Assembly: GCA_045655645.1 (NCBI GenBank)
Contig: JAZOPS010000033.1
Location: 1 to 64,000, forward strand
DNA from: Fimenecus sp045655645
GTDB lineage: Bacteria; Bacillota; Clostridia; Oscillospirales; Acutalibacteraceae
Direction of reading: 5' to 3'
DNA length: 64,000 nucleotides
Positions 57,587 to 64,000 of the stretch are shown here, piece by piece (the stretch's first letter is position 1; each line of letters begins with the position of its first letter). The notes beneath the pieces were generated by a model, which was not told the DNA's origin, did not search any database, and saw only the letters and a program-made list of their open reading frames with translations. The translations under genes and the position numbers were made by a program.

Positions 57587-59017
57587 ATGCTTTTGATATT
57601 ATTAACTTTATTCCCCGTAATCGGTGGTTTGATTTTACCTTTACTTAATAAAATCCAGAATCGAAACACTCGTTTGGGTGCAGTTGTTCTTGTTCAAGTA
57701 ATTGAGGCTGTTCTCGGTTTTATAGTAATTCTCGGCGACAAAATCTCAACAGGTACATTTACACTTGTTGACCAGATTTCAGTTGGCTTTACCGCTGACA
57801 CTCTTGCAAAATTCTTTGTTGCATTGGTTATTGTCGGTTGGACATTGGTAACTTTATATGCTTGTGTTTATATGAAACACGAAGAAAATGAAATGAGATT
57901 TTTCTTATTCATGTTTCTTTCAGAGGGTGCAATGCTTGGCGCTGCTCTTTCACAGAATCTTGTTTCAATGTATGTTTTCTATGAAATGGTTACTCTTTTC
58001 TCAACGCCATTGGTTCTTCATTCACTTTCAAAAGAATCAGTTGCAGCTGCGAAAAAATATCTCTATTATTCTGTTGCAGGTGCATTTTTAGCACTCTTTG
58101 GAATCTTTGTTCTTGCAACAAACAGTAGCACATTGTCGTTCGTTGCAGGTGGCGTTGATATAACTAATTCACCACTTGTGCTTGCCGGTGTATTCACAAT
58201 GCTTTTAGGCTTTGGTGCAAAAGCAGGTCTTTTCCCAATGCACGGATGGTTGCCAACTGCTCACCCTGTTGCTCCTGCCCCTGCTAGCGCATTGCTTTCA
58301 GGTCTTATTGCAAAAGCAGGTGTTCTTGCAATTATAAGAACAATTTTTTATATTGTTGGCACAGATGCTCTCACGGGCACTTGGGTACAGACTGTTGCTC
58401 TCAGTTTCGCACTCTTGACAGTACTCATGGGCTCAATGATGGCTTATCTTGAAAAAGGGTTTAAAAAGCGTCTTGCTTTCTCAACCGTCAGCCAGATTTC
58501 TTATGTGCTTACCGGGCTTTTCCTTTTCACTGACGATGGTTTCACAGGTGCACTTTGGCAAATTGTTTTCCACGCAGTTGTAAAGGTTGGTCTCTTCCTT
58601 TGTGCTGGTGCAGTAATCTTTATGTATGGCAAAACAGAAGTCAAAGACCTTAAAGGTCTTGGCAAGAAAATGCCAATAACATTCACTTGCTTTACTGTGC
58701 TTTCACTTTCACTTATCGGTATTCCACCAACAGGTGGTTTTTATAGTAAATGGTATATTGCAACTTCTGCGCTTAGTGCAGATTTAGGTGCTCTTTCTTA
58801 TCTTGCACCAATCATTCTTCTGATTTCTGCAATTCTCACAGCAGCATATCTTCTTTCAATTTCAATTGATGCTTTCTTCGGTAAAGAAGAAACCGAAACA
58901 GAAAAAGTGCGCGAGCCATTATTTATGGTTATTCCAATTGTTATTCTCACAGTTATTGCTGTTGCGGGTGGAGTTTTCTCTCTTACAACAAGCAATATGC
59001 TTGCGTCAATTTTATAA
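57587..59017 (+). CDS. Antiporter subunit, NuoL/M/N-like, second of four
   Basis: The 476-aa paralogue has YVFYEMVTLFSTPLVLHSL with the conserved Glu and then GFGAKAGLFPMHGWLPTAHPVAPAPASALLSGLIAKAG with the conserved Lys, His and broken-helix Pro residues. KRLAFSTVSQISYVLTGLFLF holds the second Lys region. It starts behind GGGGG 13 bases after the previous gene. Confidence 0.87.
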   Translation: MLLILLTLFPVIGGLILPLLNKIQNRNTRLGAVVLVQVIEAVLGFIVILGDKISTGTFTLVDQISVGFTADTLAKFFVALVIVGWTLVTLYACVYMKHEENEMRFFLFMFLSEGAMLGAALSQNLVSMYVFYEMVTLFSTPLVLHSLSKESVAAAKKYLYYSVAGAFLALFGIFVLATNSSTLSFVAGGVDITNSPLVLAGVFTMLLGFGAKAGLFPMHGWLPTAHPVAPAPASALLSGLIAKAGVLAIIRTIFYIVGTDALTGTWVQTVALSFALLTVLMGSMMAYLEKGFKKRLAFSTVSQISYVLTGLFLFTDDGFTGALWQIVFHAVVKVGLFLCAGAVIFMYGKTEVKDLKGLGKKMPITFTCFTVLSLSLIGIPPTGGFYSKWYIATSALSADLGALSYLAPIILLISAILTAAYLLSISIDAFFGKEETETEKVREPLFMVIPIVILTVIAVAGGVFSLTTSNMLASIL

Positions 59018-59032
59018 TAGGAGGTTATTGAG

Positions 59033-60487
59033 ATGAACAGTTTATTTTTAATCGTCCCAATTTTTCTTCCTATAATTTTGGGCGCTTTATCATTTGTTAT
59101 TCCCGCTGAAAAGAAAAAACAGAGAAATGCATTTGTTATGTTCACAATTCTCTGCTCATCTGTTTCTGTTTGGGCATTGGCACTTAACGCACCACAAGAA
59201 GCACTTACCCTTTTAAACTTTACTGACAATTTAAGTTTCGTGTTAAAACTTGATGGTGCAGGCAAGATTTTCTCTTGTCTTTCGGCTACACTTTGGCCAT
59301 TAACAGCTCTCTATGCATTTGAATATATGAGCCACGAAAAGAACTTGCCAATGTTTTATGCATTCTTTACAATGGCTTTCGGTGCAACAATGGGTATTGC
59401 AATGGCGAGCAACATTCTCACAATGTATCTTTTCTATGAGTTGCTCACACTTTTCACAATTCCACTTGTTATGCATGGATTCACAAAGAAACATAATCAG
59501 GCAGCAAGAAAATATATGAACTATTCAATCGGTGGTGCTGCTTTTGCTTTCGCAGGCGTTGCATTTCTTATTGTGAATGATGCTAACGACTTTGTGTTCG
59601 GTGGTCACATTACAAATCCAGAAGACCCAACAATTGCACTCATTCTTTTTGTGTTTGCGTTTTTAGGATTTGGTGTTAAGGCGGCCGTTTTCCCACTTCA
59701 CAGTTGGTTGCCAACAGCTTCAGTTGCACCAACACCTGTTACTGCATTGCTTCACGCAGTTGCAGTTGTTAAAGCAGGTGCTTTTGCGATTATCCGTCTT
59801 ATCTATTATTCTTATGGCACAGACTTTTTAACAGGCACTTGGGCACAAAATCTTGTAATGGGTCTTGCAATGTTTACAATCTTCTATGGCTCAATGACTG
59901 CTTTAAGACAAAAGCACTTCAAGAGAAGACTCGCATTCTCAACAATATCAAACCTTTCATATATTGTTTTTGCGGCAACTCTTATGACAGAAGCAGGACT
60001 TTTAGCCGCATTCTGTCACCTTCTCTTCCACTCTGTTATTAAAATCGGCGCATTCTTCTCAGCAGGTGCTGTGCTTCACAAGACAGAGCGTGAATATGTG
60101 CCAGAGCTTGAAGGTATCGGCAGAAAAATGCCACTTACATTTATATTCTTTACTATTTCAGCATTATCACTTACAGGTATTCCACCATTCTGCGGATTTA
60201 TCAGTAAATGGTATATTGCAACAGCTTCAATTGAAGCACAGAATCCGTTTGCTATTGTGGGCGTAGTTATATTGCTTATCTCTGCATTCTTAACTGCAAT
60301 GTATATGCTCTCACCTGCAATCAAGGCGTTCTTCAAGCGCCGTGACAATGCAAATGATGTAACAGATGTTAAAGAAGCAAATGCACTTATGCAAGTACCT
60401 ATGGCTATCTGTGCAGTACTTTGTATCGTAACAGGTCTTATGGCATCAAATGTTATTGAACTTATTAAGGGGGTATTGGCAATATGA
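59033..60487 (+). CDS. Antiporter subunit, NuoL/M/N-like, third of four
   Basis: The 484-aa paralogue has YLFYELLTLFTIPLVMHGF (Glu helix) and GFGVKAAVFPLHSWLPTASVAPTPVTALLHAVAVVKAG (Lys and His region). It differs from the second copy by AVAVVKAG in place of GLIAKAG. It starts behind AGGAGG 15 bases after the previous gene, and its stop overlaps the next start by 4 bases. Confidence 0.87.
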   Translation: MNSLFLIVPIFLPIILGALSFVIPAEKKKQRNAFVMFTILCSSVSVWALALNAPQEALTLLNFTDNLSFVLKLDGAGKIFSCLSATLWPLTALYAFEYMSHEKNLPMFYAFFTMAFGATMGIAMASNILTMYLFYELLTLFTIPLVMHGFTKKHNQAARKYMNYSIGGAAFAFAGVAFLIVNDANDFVFGGHITNPEDPTIALILFVFAFLGFGVKAAVFPLHSWLPTASVAPTPVTALLHAVAVVKAGAFAIIRLIYYSYGTDFLTGTWAQNLVMGLAMFTIFYGSMTALRQKHFKRRLAFSTISNLSYIVFAATLMTEAGLLAAFCHLLFHSVIKIGAFFSAGAVLHKTEREYVPELEGIGRKMPLTFIFFTISALSLTGIPPFCGFISKWYIATASIEAQNPFAIVGVVILLISAFLTAMYMLSPAIKAFFKRRDNANDVTDVKEANALMQVPMAICAVLCIVTGLMASNVIELIKGVLAI

Positions 60488-62451
60488 CACTTTTAACTAT
60501 GTATTGTATTTTCACTCCCTTTATTGCAGCAATTATCTCTGCAGTTTTAGGTAAATATGAAAAACTTCGTAATGCAGTTGTGATTCTTGCGACTTTCATA
60601 AGTTTGGGTCTTTCAATTATGATTGCACAATCCCCTGCAAGACTTGTTTGCTTTGCATCTTTGAATTTCCAAATTGGTGGTTTTAATTCAACCTATGCAA
60701 TTATCGCAGCGTTCATGTGGTTTGCAGCAGCTTTGCTCTCACCACAATATTTCAAAGACCACAACCATAAACTTTCAAGATATTATTTCTTCTTCCTTAT
60801 CACAATGGGCGCTACCTTGGGCGTTTTCCTTTCTGCTGATTTGATGACAACTTTCATCTTCTTTGAAATTATGTCATTCACATCATACATGTGGGTTATT
60901 CAAGACGAAACCAAAGACGCAATGAATGCAGGTAAAACATATCTTGCAATTGCCGTGCTTGGTGGTATGGTTGCATTAATGGGACTTTTCGTTCTTTATA
61001 ACATCACAGGCACATTGATGATTGCTGACCTTTATTCTGCAATTAAATATGTTGGCAAATCAACCGAACTTTATGTTGCAGCATTCTGCTTGTTATTCGG
61101 TTTTGGTGCAAAAGCAGGTATGTTCCCATTACACATTTGGCTTCCAAAGGCTCACCCCGTTGCTCCTGCTCCTGCAAGTGCACTTCTTTCAGGTGTGCTC
61201 ACAAAAACAGGTGTATTCGGCATTCTCATAGTTACAGGTCAAATTCTTCGTGATGATGAAATCTGGGGTTACACTTTATTAGCCCTTGCAACTATCACAA
61301 TGGTATTAGGTGCAGTTATTGCAGTATTCTCAAATAATCTTAAGCGTACTTTGGCTTGTTCTTCACTTTCACAAATCGGATTTATCCTTGTGGGTGTTTC
61401 AATGATTACATTATTAGGTGAAGAAAACGCATTGGCAGCGAATGGCACATTCCTTTATATGATTAACCATTCAATTGTAAAACTTGTGCTCTTCCTTGCG
61501 GCTGGTGCTATTTATCTTGGCGCTCATACTCTTGACCTTAACAAGTTAAAGGGTTATGGCAGAAACAAGCCTATCATTATGATAACATTCTTAATCGGCG
61601 CTTGTTCACTCGCAGGTATCCCTGGTTTTACTGGCTACCTTTCAAAGACACTTGTTCACGAAGCAATTGTTGAATATGCGCATTTAAGTCATTTACCAAT
61701 CATAACTATTATTGAGTGGCTCTTCTTATTCTCAGGTGGTCTCACAGCGGCATATATGCTTAAACTCTTTGTTGCCATCTTCGTTGAAAAGCCAACTGAA
61801 GAAACTCCAAAAGGCAAAAAACTCTCACCTCTTTCAGCAATTGCACTCATAATTTCAGCAGTTGCTCTTCCAATAATTGGTGTTTACACACCTTTGGTTG
61901 AGAAAATCACTTACCCAATGCTCTCACTCGTTAATGGACATCATTTCCACCACGAGATTCATTATTTCTCATTTACAAACCTTAAAGGTGTATTGATTTC
62001 TCTTGCAATCGGCATTTTAGTTTATACACTCTTTATAAGAAAAGTTCTTATAAAGAATAAGACTTATGTTAACCCAATGGAAAACAAGATTTCACTTGAA
62101 AATCAGGTTTATATTCCTATGATTAAAATTCTCACAGCCGTTTTCGGTGTCATTTGCAGAATTTTTGCAGACTCAACTGATTTTCTTATTTTCCTTGCTC
62201 GCAAGAGCGTGTTAACCGATGCAAAAGAGCACACAGAGCATCAAAGAAAATATGCTTATGCTTTCGGTGATGTTATTGACCATGTCAAGCACGATAAAAC
62301 TCACAAGAATGCAAACTTATTTGTACGCGTTTCAGAAACAATTTCAAAAACAACACAAAGAATTTCATCAAACTTCTCATTTGCTTTATTTATGACTTGT
62401 TTTGGTGTTTGCATTATTCTTGTTTTCCTTATAATTTCTTTTGTGTCTTGA
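60484..62451 (+). CDS. Antiporter subunit, NuoL-like with C-terminal extension (MrpA/D type), fourth of four
   Basis: This 655-aa protein is the longest of the four. FIFFEIMSFTSYMWVIQDE has the Glu helix, and GFGAKAGMFPLHIWLPKAHPVAPAPASALLSGVLTKTG has the Lys region. After about residue 450 it continues with a His-rich loop (HHFHHEIHYF near 484-493), a helix, and a 100-residue amphipathic stretch that could be a lateral helix as in NuoL. A final helix follows. It lacks the MbhD/E part of MrpA. Last gene of the operon; the asnA promoter overlaps its stop codon. Confidence 0.87.
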   Translation: MTLLTMYCIFTPFIAAIISAVLGKYEKLRNAVVILATFISLGLSIMIAQSPARLVCFASLNFQIGGFNSTYAIIAAFMWFAAALLSPQYFKDHNHKLSRYYFFFLITMGATLGVFLSADLMTTFIFFEIMSFTSYMWVIQDETKDAMNAGKTYLAIAVLGGMVALMGLFVLYNITGTLMIADLYSAIKYVGKSTELYVAAFCLLFGFGAKAGMFPLHIWLPKAHPVAPAPASALLSGVLTKTGVFGILIVTGQILRDDEIWGYTLLALATITMVLGAVIAVFSNNLKRTLACSSLSQIGFILVGVSMITLLGEENALAANGTFLYMINHSIVKLVLFLAAGAIYLGAHTLDLNKLKGYGRNKPIIMITFLIGACSLAGIPGFTGYLSKTLVHEAIVEYAHLSHLPIITIIEWLFLFSGGLTAAYMLKLFVAIFVEKPTEETPKGKKLSPLSAIALIISAVALPIIGVYTPLVEKITYPMLSLVNGHHFHHEIHYFSFTNLKGVLISLAIGILVYTLFIRKVLIKNKTYVNPMENKISLENQVYIPMIKILTAVFGVICRIFADSTDFLIFLARKSVLTDAKEHTEHQRKYAYAFGDVIDHVKHDKTHKNANLFVRVSETISKTTQRISSNFSFALFMTCFGVCIILVFLIISFVS

Positions 62452-62476
62452 CAAACACAAGTATTTTCATTAAAAT
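62448..62476 (+). promoter_or_regulatory. asnA promoter
   Basis: TTGACA (62448-62453, spanning the TGA of the previous gene), a 17-base spacer and TAAAAT (62471-62476). No terminator is visible between the antiporter operon and asnA, so read-through is also possible. Confidence 0.75.
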
Positions 62477-62508
62477 TTAGTTTAGTATTTTTAAAGGCGT
62501 GATTTCAG

Positions 62509-63516
62509 ATGAACAAAATCTATATTCCAGAAGGATATAGCCCAAAACTGAATAGATATGACACTCAAAGAGCCATTGATATTATCAAACAACTCTTTCA
62601 ACAGAATTTCTGCAAGGCACTTTCTTTAAAGCGTGTTTCTGCGCCACTTTTTGTTAGTTGCAGTTCAGGTCTTAATGATAATCTCAATGGTACAGAAAGA
62701 CCTGTAACCTTTGATGTGCCTGCAATTGATGGTGATGCTGAAATCGTACATTCACTTGCTAAATGGAAGCGCTTGGCACTCAAAAGATATGATTTTTGGA
62801 TGCACGAAGGTCTTCTTACTGATATGAACGCTATTCGTCGTGACGAAGAGCTTGATAATATTCATTCTATCTATGTTGACCAATGGGACTGGGAAAAGGT
62901 TATTGAAGACAGTGACCGTAATCCTGAATACCTTTGTGAAACAGTTCAAAAGATTGTTGATACAATCTGTGATGTAAATGAGTTGCTTCAAGAAAAATTC
63001 CCACAACTTGATACTAAACTTCAGAGAAATGTGAAATTTATCACTTCACAGGAACTTGAAGATTTGTATCCAGACTTAACTCCTGAAGATCGTGAATGTG
63101 AGTTCGCAAAAGAGCACAAAACAATCTTTATTATGGGAATCGGTGGCAAGTTAAAATCAGGCAATAAGCACGGCAACCGTGCCCCTGACTATGACGACTG
63201 GTCACTTAACGGTGACATCATTTTCTGGGACAATGTGAGAAGTGCTCCAATTGAGATTTCTTCAATGGGTATCCGTGTAAATGCCAAAGTTCTTGACCGT
63301 CAGTTGACTATCGCAGGTTGTGACGACAGACGAGAGCTCTCTTTCCATAAAATGCTTCTTAACGACGAATTACCACTTACAATCGGTGGTGGCATTGGTC
63401 AGTCAAGACTTTGCATGTTACTTATGGGTTGCGCTCATGTGGGCGAAGTTCAATGCTCACTCTGGGACGAAGAAACCGTAAAACTTTGCAAAGAAAATCA
63501 TATAAGATTACTTTAA
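62509..63516 (+). CDS. asnA: Aspartate--ammonia ligase (asparagine synthetase A)
   Basis: The 335-aa protein makes asparagine from aspartate, ammonia and ATP (AMP-forming), with a class II tRNA synthetase fold. Family segments seen are VSAPLFVSCSSGLNDNLNGTERPV, HSLAKWKRLALKRYDFW with conserved Lys and Arg residues, LTDMNAIRRDE, YVDQWDWEKVI, and GGGIGQSRLCMLLMGCAHVGEVQ at the end. Length is standard. It has its own promoter and faces the asnS gene across a shared terminator, so the two asparagine genes are convergent. Confidence 0.94.
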   Translation: MNKIYIPEGYSPKLNRYDTQRAIDIIKQLFQQNFCKALSLKRVSAPLFVSCSSGLNDNLNGTERPVTFDVPAIDGDAEIVHSLAKWKRLALKRYDFWMHEGLLTDMNAIRRDEELDNIHSIYVDQWDWEKVIEDSDRNPEYLCETVQKIVDTICDVNELLQEKFPQLDTKLQRNVKFITSQELEDLYPDLTPEDRECEFAKEHKTIFIMGIGGKLKSGNKHGNRAPDYDDWSLNGDIIFWDNVRSAPIEISSMGIRVNAKVLDRQLTIAGCDDRRELSFHKMLLNDELPLTIGGGIGQSRLCMLLMGCAHVGEVQCSLWDEETVKLCKENHIRLL

Positions 63517-63522
63517 TAAAAA

Positions 63523-63560
63523 AAGCGTAGTAACCATTTGGCTACTACGCTTAATTTTTT
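63523..63560. terminator. Bidirectional terminator between asnA and asnS
   Basis: AAGCGTAGTA (63523-63532) pairs perfectly with TACTACGCTT (63543-63552). An A run lies to the left and a T run to the right. Confidence 0.85.
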
Positions 63561-63569
63561 TGTGTTAAT

Positions 63570-64000
63570 TTAGAAATCGCAGTTTTTAGGTGTTCTGCAA
63601 TAAGGAATTACATCACGGATGTTCTCCATACCTGTAACATAGATGAGAAGTCTTTCAAAGCCCATACCGAAACCTGAGTGTGTGCAACCGCCATATTTAC
63701 GAAGATTGCAATACCAATCAAGTGACTCTGGTGCAATACCAAGCTCGTTCATACGGCCAATAAGACGGTCATATCGTGTTTCTCTCTGGCTACCACCCAT
63801 CAATTCACCTGCATCAGGAACAAGTAAGTCAACAGCTGCAACTGTGCTTCCATCATCATTCTGATACATATAGAACGCTTTGAATTCTTTTGGCCAGTCA
63901 TAAACGAAAACAGGAGCATTGAATTTTTTCTCTGTGAGATATTTTTCGTGCTCACGAGCAAGGTCTTCGTCATATTCAGGCTTAAATTTAAAGTTTTCTG
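63570..64000 (-). CDS. asnS: Asparaginyl-tRNA synthetase, C-terminal part (5' end outside window)
   Basis: The minus-strand frame is open from the window edge to the stop at 63570, giving about 142 residues. DEDLAREHEKYLTEKKF, PVFVYDWPKEFKAFYM and AAVDLLVPDAGELMGGSQRE match the class II catalytic core of AsnRS. The class II motif 3 follows near the end as GFGMGFERLLIYVTGMENIRDV, then IPYCRTPKNCDF. The LLVPDAGELMGGSQRE loop points to AsnRS rather than AspRS. The enzyme charges tRNA-Asn. Confidence 0.93.
   Translation of the reverse strand, partial: ENFKFKPEYDEDLAREHEKYLTEKKFNAPVFVYDWPKEFKAFYMYQNDDGSTVAAVDLLVPDAGELMGGSQRETRYDRLIGRMNELGIAPESLDWYCNLRKYGGCTHSGFGMGFERLLIYVTGMENIRDVIPYCRTPKNCDF

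Noticed and set aside
62452..62508. T-box or riboswitch in front of asnA
   Set aside because: The gap is only 57 bases and is filled by a promoter and ribosome site.

Overview
The window reads as a chromosomal segment of a low-GC, strictly anaerobic Firmicute, most likely a gut or rumen Clostridia member of the Oscillospiraceae/Lachnospiraceae type. The pointers are AT-rich sequence with strong AGGAGG-like ribosome sites and occasional TTG/GTG starts, an Rnf complex, a flavodiiron protein with rubredoxin, a 2-hydroxyacyl-CoA dehydratase/benzoyl-CoA reductase-type operon, a phosphocholine (lic) locus, class II GalT and many intracellular glycoside hydrolases. I saw no rRNA, tRNA or CRISPR array. 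The species is inferred only.

Layout. 1-531: right end of an IS21-type element (istB tail plus terminal repeats). 532-13106: sugar utilisation, with GH78, GH32, an NhaC-type antiporter, a phosphoglucomutase-sialidase-GH43 operon, and GH29 plus GH4 on the minus strand. 13209-21756: a TauE/SafE permease, a flavoprotein, then a seven-gene operon of a CooC-like ATPase, two dehydratase/BCR-type proteins, an HgdC-type activase, a 51-aa membrane peptide, an AcsB-like single domain and a methyltransferase; exonuclease III faces it. 21894-25404: GH31 and a DUF2804 protein.

25521-34210 (minus): a surface-polymer region. The lic part has a winged-helix/cytidylyltransferase/choline-kinase fusion, a second cytidylyltransferase, a second kinase and a LicB-type permease. 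It is followed by a CDP-glycerol glycerophosphotransferase-like protein and an unusual YidC-like/sulfatase fusion. 34372-38389: MATE exporter, two GH43 proteins and, between them, a roughly 475-nt non-coding transcription unit with tandem mini-ORFs. 38429-44140: rubredoxin/flavodiiron pair, TspO, MFS, a YczE-type membrane protein and GalT.

44236-53073 (minus) is a flavin/Rnf electron-transfer block: rnfCDGEAB, a NusG-II protein, a Gx-type permease, a duplicated lipoprotein and ApbE. 53370-62451 (plus) is a ten-gene Mrp/Mbh-type cation antiporter operon with four NuoL/M/N-like subunits. The Rnf and Mrp operons diverge from one 296-bp region carrying two near-identical GGTA-N7-TACC palindromes, which suggests co-regulation of Na+ (or H+) pumping and antiport. 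The window ends with asnA and, convergent, the 3' part of asnS.

The items I find most worth following up are the CooC/dehydratase/AcsB-like operon, the duplicated lipoprotein next to ApbE, the YidC-like/sulfatase fusion, the 36.85-37.33 kb RNA, and a three-copy fused terminator/promoter repeat.
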